DNA of 64,000 nucleotides from Nocardioides islandensis (GTDB lineage Bacteria; Actinomycetota; Actinomycetes; Propionibacteriales; Nocardioidaceae). Under the pieces are notes generated by a model. That model did not search any database, was not told the origin of the DNA, and saw only the letters and a program-made list of their open reading frames with translations. Where the stretch lies: positions 124,001-188,000 of the forward strand of contig NZ_JADKPN010000009.1 of NCBI RefSeq assembly GCF_015352455.1. The letters run 5' to 3'. This document shows, piece by piece, positions 28,370 to 36,873 of the stretch; within the stretch, counting starts at the first letter, position 1, and each line of letters begins with the position of its first letter. Position numbers and translations under genes: made by a program.

Positions 28370-29254
28370 TCACTCGGGACCAGCACCCACGCGCTCCCCG
28401 CGTCCGACCAGACGACCGAGGACGCTCATCGCGACAGCCCAGAACGCCAGCGTGGCCGCCGCGAGCAGGAGCAGCGTCGGCACCGACGCGTGCGGGTCGT
28501 TGCGGGCCAGCATCACCGCGGCCATGGCGGCCACCGAGGGAGGGACCAGCGCGAACCAGCCCACCACGCCGTACAGGGCTCGATGACCTGCGCCGGTGTC
28601 GCGGAGCAGAGCCACGGCCGCGGCCGCGGTGATCGGGACGACCGCCCCGAGGTCCAGGAGCACGATCGACCAGAAGAACGTGCGGGCGTCTCGGAACTCC
28701 GCCGCGATCGGCCCACCGGTCAGGGCTCCGGCGAAGGCCGGGAGGTACCGCAGGACGACGAACGCCGCGAGTCCCGACAGCACGAGTGCGTTCCGGCGTC
28801 GCTGTCGGCCGGTGAGCGGCGGCACCGGACCACGCAGGGCTCGCGCCCACGCGCTGAGCGCCAGCCCGCCGGAGAGGGCCACGAGCGCCACGTGGAACAG
28901 GACCACCCAGGAGTACTCGCCGTACTCGGGGCCGACGACGTACTGGACGAACATGTAGGCGGTGTAGCCGGTGGGCCCGAGGGCCAGCAGGGGGGCCCGC
29001 GCGTCGTGGCGGAGGGCCAACAAGCCTGCGACCGCCGTCCAGGGGACGACCAGCACCGACGTCACCAGCTCAAGGCCGAGCAGCTGGTTCAGCATCGACT
29101 CCGAGATGGGGTACTCCACGACGCCGAGGAGCAGCGGGCCCAGCACGGTGTTCAGTGCGAGGAGCCCGGCGAGAGCCACCAGCGACCACCCGAACGCGGA
29201 CGTCCCCGGGCGCGTGCTCGTACCCGTCCTCGGGAGGGTGACGGCCTGGGTCAT
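28370..29254 (-). CDS. Eight-TM membrane protein of unknown function
   Basis: 294 aa with about eight hydrophobic helices and short loops; conserved-looking segments are GPTGYTAYMFVQYVVGPEYGEY and RYLPAFAGAL. No transporter or enzyme motif was recognised. ATG 29254 overlaps the stop of the preceding USP gene (ATGA), so it is translated together with that ATP-binding stress protein and sits behind its tandem boxes. A membrane partner of the USP is a reasonable but untested idea. Confidence 0.7.
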   Translation of the reverse strand: MTQAVTLPRTGTSTRPGTSAFGWSLVALAGLLALNTVLGPLLLGVVEYPISESMLNQLLGLELVTSVLVVPWTAVAGLLALRHDARAPLLALGPTGYTAYMFVQYVVGPEYGEYSWVVLFHVALVALSGGLALSAWARALRGPVPPLTGRQRRRNALVLSGLAAFVVLRYLPAFAGALTGGPIAAEFRDARTFFWSIVLLDLGAVVPITAAAAVALLRDTGAGHRALYGVVGWFALVPPSVAAMAAVMLARNDPHASVPTLLLLAAATLAFWAVAMSVLGRLVGRGERVGAGPE

Positions 29255-30153
29255 GGCGTCCGTGACGACCGGATGGGCACCACCGCCACCGCACCGGGAA
29301 CGTGCTCGAGCACCGACTCGGAGACCGAGCCGGCCAGCCACCGGCCCAGGAAGCCTCGGTGGTGCGTCCCCACGACCGTGAGGTCGGCCTCGCGACCGAG
29401 CTGGGCCAGACCCTGCTCGGGCAGGAGGCCGGGGAGCGTCTCGACGGTGAGCTGCACGTCGGGGTAGTCCTTGCGGAAGCCTTCCAGCGACCCCGCGAGC
29501 GCCCGCTCGTGCTCCTCGGTGTCCTCGCTCAGGGTCCCGGACATCGGGGCGCCCACCAGGGCCGACCGCACGTCGTACACGTAGTGGACGACGGTGAGCG
29601 GCAGGCCGAGCAGCCTCGCCTCGCGGAAGGCGAAGGCCAGGACGGGCTCCGACTCCTCAGTGGCGTCGGCGGCGACGATCACCCCGCGGTGGAGGAGCCC
29701 CGGGTGGTCACCGGGGCGGTGCACGACGACGGGGCATGCGGCGTGGCGCACCACGGCGAGGCCGACCGAGCCGAGGAGGTGGCTGCGCACGGGGCCTCGC
29801 CCGCGCGAGCCGAGCACCAGCAGATGGGCGGTCGAGGAGCACTGGATGAGCAGCGCGCTGGGGTCGACGACCTCGAAGAGCTCGTCCACCGGCACGTCCG
29901 GCGCGTCCTTCTCGACGACCGCGCGGGCGCGGGCCAGCAGCTGCTCGCCGTGCTCGCGCAGCATGGCGGAGGAGCTGGGCACGGGGTCCATGCCGTACTC
30001 CCGCCAGGCGCCGGACACCGGGCCCGAGGCGTTGACGAGGACAAGGCGACGTCCCTCCAGCTGGGCCTGCTGGGCGGCCCAGGGCAGGGCCCAGCCCGTG
30101 AAGACCGACTCCGCGACGCCGACCACGACGGCGCCTGTCGACTGGGTGTGCAT
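29251..30153 (-). CDS. Universal stress protein, two USP domains
   Basis: 300 aa. The first domain ends LLVLGSRGRGPVRSHLLGSVG, a complete G-2x-G-9x-G(S) ATP-binding motif, followed by AACPVVVHRPG. The second ends LTVVGTHHRGFLGRWLAGSVSESVLEHVPGAVAVVP, also close to the motif. Tandem-USP proteins of this kind are prominent DosR targets in mycobacteria. ATG 30153 is chosen because the upstream in-frame sequence covers the boxes and is not USP-like. Confidence 0.9.
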   Translation of the reverse strand: MHTQSTGAVVVGVAESVFTGWALPWAAQQAQLEGRRLVLVNASGPVSGAWREYGMDPVPSSSAMLREHGEQLLARARAVVEKDAPDVPVDELFEVVDPSALLIQCSSTAHLLVLGSRGRGPVRSHLLGSVGLAVVRHAACPVVVHRPGDHPGLLHRGVIVAADATEESEPVLAFAFREARLLGLPLTVVHYVYDVRSALVGAPMSGTLSEDTEEHERALAGSLEGFRKDYPDVQLTVETLPGLLPEQGLAQLGREADLTVVGTHHRGFLGRWLAGSVSESVLEHVPGAVAVVPIRSSRTP

Positions 30154-30211
30154 GTCCTGCTCCCTTCTCGAGGTCTCCCACCAGCCTCGTCGCCCACGGA
30201 CCTGAGGAGCA

Positions 30212-30247
30212 GGGCCCAAGGGGTCCTCGCACCGGGACCAATGGCCT
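30212..30247 (-). promoter_or_regulatory. Tandem DosR-like boxes (USP operon)
   Basis: GGGCCCAAGGGGTCC (30212-30226; minus strand GGACCCCTTGGGCCC) and GGGACCAATGGCCT (30234-30247), 22 bp apart, about 59 bases upstream of the USP start. Confidence 0.6.
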
Positions 30248-30282
30248 GGATCGCTCACGCGGCCGGACCGGGACCGGACGGC

Positions 30283-31914
30283 TCAGGTCTCCTCGGGGAC
30301 CATCACGATGGCGCCGGCCGGGCACTCCTGCACGCAGAGGCCGCAGCCCTTGCAGTAGTCGAGGTCGATGACGTACTCGCCCGGCGGCCCGAGCTTGATC
30401 ACGGCATCGTCGGGGCACATGGCGTAGCAGTTGTCGCAGGAGAAGCAGCTCCCGCACGACAGGCAGCGGCGTGCCTCGTACAGCGCCGTCTCGCGGTCGA
30501 GGCCGTGCACGACCTCGTCGAAGGTCGAGCTGCGCCGCGCCAGCTCGAGACGCTCGCGGTGGGCGCGGTCGGCGTCTTGGAAGTACCAGGTGTTCAAGGC
30601 CTCGTACGGCGCGAGGTCGACGTCCGCCTCAGGTGCGGGCGGGCGTCCGGCCAGCCAGTCGTCGATGCTCTCCGCGGCTCGGCGACCGTGACCGATCGCG
30701 ATGGTGACCGACCGCTCTCCCGCCACCACGTCGCCGCCGGCGAAGACACCGGGGCGGGTCGTGGCGAACGCCCGGTCGGTGTCGATCGTACCGTCGGAGA
30801 CCCGGAGGGCCGAGGCCTCGCCCAGGAACGAGAGGTCGGTGTCCTGGCCGAGCGCCAGCACGACGCTGTCGGCGGCCAGTCTCTCGGTGCGGCCGGTGAG
30901 TCGAGGGAAGCCGTCCTCGTCCAGCTCCATCCGCTCGATCACCAGGCCTTCGGGCTCGACCCGCTCGATGGTCGAGAGCCAGTGGAAGACGACCCCCTCC
31001 GCCTCGGCGTCCGCGACCTCCTCGGCGTGCGCCGGCATCCGCTCGCGGGTCCGGCGGTAGACGACCACGGCGTCGGAGGCCCCGAGCCGTCGAGCGGTCC
31101 GCGCCGCGTCGACGGCCGTGTTGCCCCCGCCGTACACCGCCACGCGCCGGCCGAGCAGCGGGCGTTCGCCCTCCTCCAGCCCGTGGAGCAGCGAGACCGC
31201 GTCCAGGATGCGCGCGGCCGAGGCCGCCGGCAGGTACGTGCGGTGCCCGAGCTGCGCGCCGACGGCGAGGAAGGCGGCATCCCAGCCCTCGGCTTCCATC
31301 ACGGCGTCGAGGTCGGTCACGGGTGTGTCGACCTCCAGCTGGATGCCGAGGGCCAGCAGCCGGCGGATCTCGGCGTCCAGCACCTCACGAGGCAGCCGGT
31401 AGCGAGGGATCCCGTAGCGCATCATCCCGCCCGCCACGGGTGCCGACTCGCGGACGGTGACCGCGTGGCCGCGACGGGCGAGGTGGTACGCCGCCGACAG
31501 GCCGGCCGGTCCGGAGCCCACGACCAGCACCCGGCGGCCGGTGGGGGCAGCCGTGGCCTCGACCCGCCATCCCTGGGCCAGCGCCTCGTCGCCCAGGAAC
31601 CGCTCGACGGAGTTGATGCCGACCGCCTCGTCGAGGTGGCCGCGGTTGCAGGCCGTCTCGCACGGGTGGTAGCACACCCGACCGCAGACGGCCGGGAACG
31701 GGTTGGTCTCCATGATGCGCCGCCAGGCGGCCTCGTAGCCGGCGCCGCCGCTCTCGGCGTCGTACAGCCAGCTCCGCACGTCCTCCCCGGCCGGACAGGC
31801 GTTGCCGCACGGGGCCGTCCGCTGCACGTAGACGGCGCGTTCGGTGCGCCAGGCACCGGTGTGGTCGGCGCGGCTGGAGCCCGGGCCCAGCGTGACGGCG
31901 AACGGCAGGTTCAT
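30283..31914 (-). CDS. GltD-like NAD(P)-FAD oxidoreductase fused to a 2[4Fe-4S] ferredoxin domain
   Basis: 543 aa. N-terminal cysteines (APCGNACPAGEDV, then CGRVCYHPCETACNRG) bind two [4Fe-4S] clusters as in glutamate synthase small subunits. FAD motif VLVVGSGPAGLSAAYHLARRGH and pyridine-nucleotide motif VAVYGGGNTAVDAAR follow. The last 75 residues are a PorD-like ferredoxin with CLSCGSCFSCDNCYAMCP and CKGCGLCVQECP. It would move electrons between NAD(P)H and the 2-oxoacid oxidoreductase whose beta-subunit gene overlaps it by 4 bases. The fusion replaces a separate delta subunit. Direction of electron flow is inferred to be pyruvate to NAD(P)+. Confidence 0.88.
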   Translation of the reverse strand: MNLPFAVTLGPGSSRADHTGAWRTERAVYVQRTAPCGNACPAGEDVRSWLYDAESGGAGYEAAWRRIMETNPFPAVCGRVCYHPCETACNRGHLDEAVGINSVERFLGDEALAQGWRVEATAAPTGRRVLVVGSGPAGLSAAYHLARRGHAVTVRESAPVAGGMMRYGIPRYRLPREVLDAEIRRLLALGIQLEVDTPVTDLDAVMEAEGWDAAFLAVGAQLGHRTYLPAASAARILDAVSLLHGLEEGERPLLGRRVAVYGGGNTAVDAARTARRLGASDAVVVYRRTRERMPAHAEEVADAEAEGVVFHWLSTIERVEPEGLVIERMELDEDGFPRLTGRTERLAADSVVLALGQDTDLSFLGEASALRVSDGTIDTDRAFATTRPGVFAGGDVVAGERSVTIAIGHGRRAAESIDDWLAGRPPAPEADVDLAPYEALNTWYFQDADRAHRERLELARRSSTFDEVVHGLDRETALYEARRCLSCGSCFSCDNCYAMCPDDAVIKLGPPGEYVIDLDYCKGCGLCVQECPAGAIVMVPEET

Positions 31915-32912
31915 GACTCCTCCTCGGGGTCGAGCCCGTACCGGGCGATGTCGCGGTCGGCCTGGGCCTGGAGCGCGGCCACCACGTCGGGTCGTCCCGG
32001 TTCGGTGAACAGGTGGCGGAACCGCGTCTGGAGACGCAGGTACTCCTCGACGGGCACCCGGCGGCGGATCGGCGTCACCTGCGTGACGGTGCCGTGCTCG
32101 GCCTCGAAGACGGGGAAGAGCCCGCTCTGGGTCGCCAGCCGGGCCACCCGCACGGTGTCACTGGCGTCCGAGCCCCAGCCGAGCGGGCAGGGCACGAGCA
32201 CGTGGAGGTACCGGGCTCCGCGACGCGACATGGCGGAGGTGACCTTGGCCTCGAGGTCGTGCAGGTCCGCGATCGTGGCCGTGGCGACGTACGGGATCTC
32301 GTGCGCCATGGCGATGCGCGGCAGGTTCTTGCCGGTCCCGAACGCGTTGCCGATGCCCGATCCGACGGGCCGGGTGTTGGCGGTGCTGGCCCCGGCCGGC
32401 GTGGCCCCGGACCGCTGCACGCCGGTGTTCATGTAGCCCTGGTTGTCGTAGCAGACGAAGAGCACGTCGTCGTTGCGCTCGAACATGCCCGACAGGCAGC
32501 CGAGGCCGATGTCGACGGTGCCGCCGTCACCGGCCTGCGCCAGCACGCGTACGTCGTCGCGGCCGGTGGCCCGCATGGCGGCCGCCACCCCGGAGGCCAC
32601 GGCCGCGGCGTTGCCGAACAGGGAGTGCAGCCAGGGGACCTGCCACGCGGACTCGGGGAAGGGCGTGGAGAAGACCTCGAGGCAGCCGGTCGCGTTCACG
32701 GTGACCAGACGGCCACCGGTGGCCCGCATGGCCGCGTCCATCACCACCCGGGCGGCCAGGGCCTCCCCGCAGCCCCGGCACGCCCGGTGCCCGGAGGTGA
32801 TGGAGCTCGCCCGGTCCGCCGACGACTGCACCGTCCGCTCGCTGGGGTCGAGCAGCCGGTTGCCGGCCGCGAAGGTGCCGACCTGGTAGAGCCTGAGCGG
32901 CGTGGTGGTCAT
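31911..32912 (-). CDS. porB: 2-oxoacid (pyruvate):ferredoxin oxidoreductase, beta subunit
   Basis: 333 aa. ACRGCGEALAARV plus Cys in NATGCLEVF are cluster ligands; the thiamine diphosphate motif is AQAGDGGTVDIGLGCLSGM ending with CYDNQGYMNTG, typical of PorB. It decarboxylates a 2-oxoacid, probably pyruvate, to acetyl-CoA with reduction of ferredoxin. Its ATG overlaps the alpha-gene stop and its stop overlaps the flavoprotein ATG, so stoichiometric translation is likely. Pyruvate as substrate is inferred from the GAPDH and acetate kinase context; other 2-oxoacids cannot be excluded. Confidence 0.88.
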   Translation of the reverse strand: MTTTPLRLYQVGTFAAGNRLLDPSERTVQSSADRASSITSGHRACRGCGEALAARVVMDAAMRATGGRLVTVNATGCLEVFSTPFPESAWQVPWLHSLFGNAAAVASGVAAAMRATGRDDVRVLAQAGDGGTVDIGLGCLSGMFERNDDVLFVCYDNQGYMNTGVQRSGATPAGASTANTRPVGSGIGNAFGTGKNLPRIAMAHEIPYVATATIADLHDLEAKVTSAMSRRGARYLHVLVPCPLGWGSDASDTVRVARLATQSGLFPVFEAEHGTVTQVTPIRRRVPVEEYLRLQTRFRHLFTEPGRPDVVAALQAQADRDIARYGLDPEEES

Positions 32913-34126
32913 GACCCTCCCCCGTTCGCGGGGACGGTGTCGGCCAGCTCCCGGGCCAGCTCGGCGGCGGCACGGTCGTGGTCGAGGTCGAAGAACGTGA
33001 GGGAGTCGCTGCCGACCCGTCCGGTGACGACGTCGAGCACCAGACGTCGGAGCACGTCGCGCGTGACCGGGCGGCCTCCGAGCCCGAGCACGACGTCGTG
33101 GACCGCTGTCCCGCGCGGAGCCGAGAGCCGCACGTCCTGGCCGAGGATGCTGCCCGACCCGACGGCGACGGCCCGGTTCACGACGACCACGTCCGTCACG
33201 CCGCGAAGAGCGTCGCGGACCTCGTCGAACGGCCACGGGCGGTAGCAGCAGATGCCCAGAGCGCCGACCGCGAGCCCCTCGTCACGCAGCTCGTCGACCA
33301 CGTCGGCGAGCGAGCCGAGCACCGAGCCGAGGGCGACCACGACCAGCTCGGCGCCGTCGGTCCGGTAGGGCTGCAGGAGGCCACCGGACGTCCGGCCGAA
33401 GGCCGACTCGAACTCCTGGGCCACCGCGCTGACCTCGTCGAGAGCGCGTAGCTGCCGGTGTGCCATCAGGTACTTCACCTCGGTGAAGGCCTCCGGCCCC
33501 ACCATCGCACCGATCGTGACCGGGTGGTCGGGGTCGAGCGACTGCCGCGGGTGGAAGTCCGGGAGGAAGGCGTCGACCTGCTCCTGCTCGGGCACGTCGA
33601 CCTCTTCCACCGCGTGGGTCAGCACGAACCCGTCCATGCACACCATCACCGGCAGGGAGGTCCGCTCGGACAGGGCGAACGCCTGCACGTGCAGGTCCAC
33701 GGCCTCCTGGTTCGAGGACGCGAAGAGCATCAACCACCCCGCGTCGCGCTGGGAGAGTGCGTCGGAGTGGTCGTTCCAGATGTTGATCGGCGCGCCGAGC
33801 GCCCGGTTGGCCACCGTCATCACCATCGGCAGGCCCAGGCCGGACGCGTTGGGCAGCGCCTCGGCCATGAAGAGCAGGCCCTGGCTCGCCGTGGCCGTGT
33901 AGGTCCGGGCCCCGGCGGCGGAGGCACCGATGCACGCCGAGAGCGCGCCGAACTCGGACTCGACGGTCAGGTACTCGCACGGGGCCAGCCCGCCCGAGGC
34001 GACCAGCTCGGAGAGAGCCTCCACGATGTGGGTCTGCGGCGAGATGGGGTACGCCGCGACGACGCGAGGCCGGCACCGGGCCACCGTGTCGGCGACCGCG
34101 AGCGAGCCCTCGAGCTGCCTACGCAT
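32909..34126 (-). CDS. porA: 2-oxoacid (pyruvate):ferredoxin oxidoreductase, alpha subunit
   Basis: 405 aa. VVAAYPISPQTHIVEAL and VESEFGALSACIGASAAGAR are the conserved start of domain I; ATASQGLLFMAEALPNASG and HSDALSQRDAGW follow, as in archaeal-type PorA. The C-terminal domain includes LGICCYRPWPFDEV. ATG 34126 is preferred (GGGGGAG 9 bases upstream); a GTG 9 bases earlier abuts the RBS. It overlaps the gamma gene by 8 bases. Confidence 0.88.
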   Translation of the reverse strand: MRRQLEGSLAVADTVARCRPRVVAAYPISPQTHIVEALSELVASGGLAPCEYLTVESEFGALSACIGASAAGARTYTATASQGLLFMAEALPNASGLGLPMVMTVANRALGAPINIWNDHSDALSQRDAGWLMLFASSNQEAVDLHVQAFALSERTSLPVMVCMDGFVLTHAVEEVDVPEQEQVDAFLPDFHPRQSLDPDHPVTIGAMVGPEAFTEVKYLMAHRQLRALDEVSAVAQEFESAFGRTSGGLLQPYRTDGAELVVVALGSVLGSLADVVDELRDEGLAVGALGICCYRPWPFDEVRDALRGVTDVVVVNRAVAVGSGSILGQDVRLSAPRGTAVHDVVLGLGGRPVTRDVLRRLVLDVVTGRVGSDSLTFFDLDHDRAAAELARELADTVPANGGGS

Positions 34127-34712
34127 GGGTCCCACTCCCCCGCGTCTGCGTCGCGACGAGGTCGTAGGCCAGCTCGGCCAGCCGCACGTTGGCGTCGGCG
34201 ACGTGCTCCCCGAGGCCGGCGAACCGTCGGCGGATCGAGCCCGCCACGGCCTCCGGCTCCAGCAGCCCGGTGATCCCCACGACGGCCCCGATGAGCGCCG
34301 TGTTCGGGAGCGGCCGCCCCAGGAGCTCTCGGGACAAGTCGTTCGCCGGGACGGTCACCCAGTGCTGGGCGGGCCCCATGACCAGGCCGCCGCGCGCCAG
34401 GTCGGCCAGGTCGCGACGGGTGTTGACGAGCACCGTGCCGTCGTCGGGCAGCCCGGCGAGGACGGCGGGGTCGCGCAGCAGCGTCAGGTCCTGCACCATG
34501 ACGAGGTCGGGGTGGCTGACAGGGTCGTGCGAGCGGATCGGCCGGTCCGAGATGCGGCAGCTGGCCGTCACCGGGGCGCCGGTGCGCTCCGACCCGAAGC
34601 TCGGCAACGCCTGTGCGTGGAGGCCCTGGTCGAACGCGGCCACCGACAGCAGCTCCGCCGCCGTGACGACGCCTTGGCCGCCACGGCCGTGGATGCGCAC
34701 GTCCAGCTTCAT
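34119..34712 (-). CDS. porG: 2-oxoacid (pyruvate):ferredoxin oxidoreductase, gamma subunit
   Basis: 197 aa. It starts MKLDVRIHGRGGQGVVTAAELL, the hallmark of the gamma subunit, and continues with PSFGSERTGAPVTASCRIS and VPANDLSRELLGRPLPNTALIGAV. The gamma subunit is part of the CoA-binding, catalytic heterotetramer. Its ATG overlaps the stop of GAPDH, coupling glycolysis and pyruvate oxidation in one transcript. Confidence 0.9.
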   Translation of the reverse strand: MKLDVRIHGRGGQGVVTAAELLSVAAFDQGLHAQALPSFGSERTGAPVTASCRISDRPIRSHDPVSHPDLVMVQDLTLLRDPAVLAGLPDDGTVLVNTRRDLADLARGGLVMGPAQHWVTVPANDLSRELLGRPLPNTALIGAVVGITGLLEPEAVAGSIRRRFAGLGEHVADANVRLAELAYDLVATQTRGSGTHA

Positions 34713-35728
34713 GGCCCGGAGGGAGTCGCCGCGTGCGAGCCCACCAGGCGGGTCAGCTCGAGCAGCCGCGCGGTGTACCCCCACTCGTTGTCGTACCAGC
34801 CGAAGACCTTCACGAAGCTGCCCGCGGTCTGCGTCAGCGAGGAGTCGAACACGCACGAGGCCGAGTCACCGATCACGTCGACCGAGACGAACGGCTCGTC
34901 CTCGTAGCGCAGCCGGTCGCGCAGCTCGGGAGTGGCCGCCGCAGCCTCGAAGGCCGCGTTGACCTCGGCGACCGTCACCTCGCGGTCGAGCAGCACCGCC
35001 AGGTCGACGAGCGAGCCGTCGACGACCGGCACCCGCAGGGCGACACCGTCGAGGCGACCTGCCAGCTCCGGGAGGACCTCGCCGACCGCCTTCGCCGCGC
35101 CTGTGGTCGTCGGGACGATGTTCACCGCCGCCGACCGGGCCCGCCGGGCGTCCTTGTGGGGCGCGTCGAGCAGGTTCTGGTCCCCGGTGTAGGCGTGGAC
35201 GGTGCTCATGAAGCCGTGCTGCACGCCGAAGGCGTCGTGGAGCACCTTGACCATCGGCGCGACACAGTTGGTCGTGCACGAGGCGTTGGAGACGACGTCG
35301 TGGTGGGCGGGCTGGTAGTCGTGGTCGTTGACGCCCATCACGAAGGTGGCGTCCACGTCCTTGCCGGGCGCCGAGATGACGACCTTGCGGGCGCCGGCCT
35401 CGAGGTGGCCGCCCGCGGTGTCGCCCGTGCGGAACTTGCCCGTGCACTCGACGGCGACGTCGACGGCGAGCTCGCCCCACGGCAGCTCCGCCGGGCTCGA
35501 GACCCGGAAGACGGGGATCTTGTGGCCGCCGATGACCAGCGCGTCGTCGCCGATCTCGATCTCGCCCGGGAAGGGCCCGAACGTGCTGTCGCGGCGGAGC
35601 AACGTCCGCAGCATCCGGATGTCCGCCACGTCGTTGACGCCGACGACCTGGATGTCGTCGCTGAGCACTGCCTGGCGCAGCAGCGTCCGGCCGACCCGTC
35701 CGAGCCCGTTGATGCCGATCCTGATCAT
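34709..35728 (-). CDS. gap: Glyceraldehyde-3-phosphate dehydrogenase
   Basis: 339 aa. NAD-binding GINGLGRVGR is at residues 6-15, Asp in VNDVAD favours NAD+, the catalytic Cys151 is in SNASCTTNCVAP, and the base His is in STVHAYTGDQ. VFGWYDNEWGYTARLLEL closes the protein. It oxidises glyceraldehyde-3-phosphate. It is the first gene of gap-porG-porA-porB-flavoprotein, an uncommon grouping, and has GAAGAGGAGG before ATG 35728. A near-perfect box lies about 105 bases upstream. It is probably a second, hypoxia-specific GAPDH alongside a housekeeping copy elsewhere (inference). Confidence 0.93.
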   Translation of the reverse strand: MIRIGINGLGRVGRTLLRQAVLSDDIQVVGVNDVADIRMLRTLLRRDSTFGPFPGEIEIGDDALVIGGHKIPVFRVSSPAELPWGELAVDVAVECTGKFRTGDTAGGHLEAGARKVVISAPGKDVDATFVMGVNDHDYQPAHHDVVSNASCTTNCVAPMVKVLHDAFGVQHGFMSTVHAYTGDQNLLDAPHKDARRARSAAVNIVPTTTGAAKAVGEVLPELAGRLDGVALRVPVVDGSLVDLAVLLDREVTVAEVNAAFEAAAATPELRDRLRYEDEPFVSVDVIGDSASCVFDSSLTQTAGSFVKVFGWYDNEWGYTARLLELTRLVGSHAATPSGP

Positions 35729-35832
35729 CGTGGAGCCTCCTCTTCCTGCGGGCGCCATCGGTGACGCACGCTCCATCTCCACCCTGGGTGCGCGAACGAG
35801 GGTCCGGCAGGGCGGGAGGACCCACGTGGGCA

Positions 35833-35872
35833 TGGACCAAGGTCCCGTCGGGCGGTTCGGGACCTTTCCCCT
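35833..35872. promoter_or_regulatory. Two DosR-like boxes between gap operon and 76-aa gene
   Basis: TGGACCAAGGTCCCG (35833-35847; minus strand CGGGACCTTGGTCCA) faces the gap-por operon; GGGACCTTTCCCCT (35859-35872) is 54 bases before the rightward ATG at 35926. One box for each divergent gene. Confidence 0.6.
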
Positions 35873-35925
35873 GGTCGGGGCCCGGCCCGTCTTGGCAGCC
35901 TCGGCCCATCACCGAAGGAGATGCG

Positions 35926-36156
35926 ATGACCGCCCACACCCGCGCCGGCGTGCGCGATCTGGCCGAGCGCCTGACCCTCGAGTACGCCGGTGCCCTTCCA
36001 CCGGGGCAGGTGCTCGCCATGGTCTTCCGCGCCGAGCGGTCACTCGGGACGCGGAGCCGCCTTCCCGACGCGATCCGGCTCGAGGTGTGCGAGCAGGCGG
36101 TCCGCCGCATGCTCACCGACCGCCTGGCCGCGCAGTCCTGGCCCTCCGCGAGCTGA
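35926..36156 (+). CDS. Small helical protein, resembling three-helix-bundle dimerization domain proteins
   Basis: 76 aa, entirely helical: VRDLAERLTLEYAGALPPGQV, LAMVFRAERSLG and IRLEVCEQAVRRMLTDRLA. The pattern resembles the small three-helix-bundle dimerization domain proteins common next to stress genes in actinobacteria; this assignment is moderate. GAAGGAG lies 5 bases before ATG 35926. A box is upstream. Confidence 0.65.
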   Translation: MTAHTRAGVRDLAERLTLEYAGALPPGQVLAMVFRAERSLGTRSRLPDAIRLEVCEQAVRRMLTDRLAAQSWPSAS

Positions 36157-36195
36157 GCGCGGCCACCGACGGGCACGTGACGGCCCTGGCACCCG

Positions 36196-36873
36196 TCACC
36201 AGAGGCCGCCGACGGTGCCCCAGGTGAAGAACACGAGCAGACCGAGCGTGTTCGAGAACCCGTGCGCGAGCACGGCCGCCCACAGGCTGCGGTAGTGGAA
36301 CCTCAGCCAGCCGAAGAACAGGCCGTCGAGGAAGGTCACCGCGAGGCCGACCACGCCCTGCTCGGTGTGGATCGCCGCGAACAGCAGGGCGGCGCCGAGC
36401 ACGGCGATCCAGGTGGCCGGAGCACCCCCGCCGAGCACCTCGGTCAGCCGCGTCACGACGAGCCCCCGGAAGGCCGTCTCCTCGACCAGCGCCCCGAGCG
36501 TCCACGAGGCCGCCAGCAACACCAGGAGCAGGCCGACGTCACCCTCGAGGTCGGCGAAGAGGCCGAAGTCCTGGGTCTCCCCCGTCACCCGTTCGAGCAC
36601 GGGCATGACGAGCCCCACCTGGGCGACCGACCAGGCGAGGACGAGAAGGGCGACGGTGCCCGCCGTACGGACCGGGGCCGGCAGGCGGTGGAAGCCCAAC
36701 GAGTCGGGACGTTGCCGGCGGAGAGCCAGCGAGACCGCCGACACGGCCACGATCACGAACGCGGGGACGAGCAGGTCGAGTGCCACGGCCACGACGGCCG
36801 CGGTCAGCTCGAGGCCGGACCACCAGAGGAGGCTCGCGCGCCGGTTCTCGACGGTGGTGGACGGTGGGCTCAT
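36196..36873 (-). CDS. CPBP family intramembrane metalloprotease
   Basis: 225 aa, about seven TM. The Abi/CPBP motifs are intact: EETAFRG (Glu131, Glu132, Arg136), His169 in AAIHTEQG and His204/Asn208 in AHGFSNT. Members cleave CAAX-type peptides or act as membrane immunity/processing proteases. Its ATG overlaps the stop of the P-type ATPase (ATGA), so the two are co-expressed. Substrate unknown. Confidence 0.85.
   Translation of the reverse strand: MSPPSTTVENRRASLLWWSGLELTAAVVAVALDLLVPAFVIVAVSAVSLALRRQRPDSLGFHRLPAPVRTAGTVALLVLAWSVAQVGLVMPVLERVTGETQDFGLFADLEGDVGLLLVLLAASWTLGALVEETAFRGLVVTRLTEVLGGGAPATWIAVLGAALLFAAIHTEQGVVGLAVTFLDGLFFGWLRFHYRSLWAAVLAHGFSNTLGLLVFFTWGTVGGLW

Noticed and set aside
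29302..32436. 1044-codon plus-strand open frame
   Set aside because: It lies antisense to the USP, flavoprotein and porB genes, is rich in His/Gly/Arg/Val typical of shadow frames in high-GC DNA, and has no RBS or recognisable domain.
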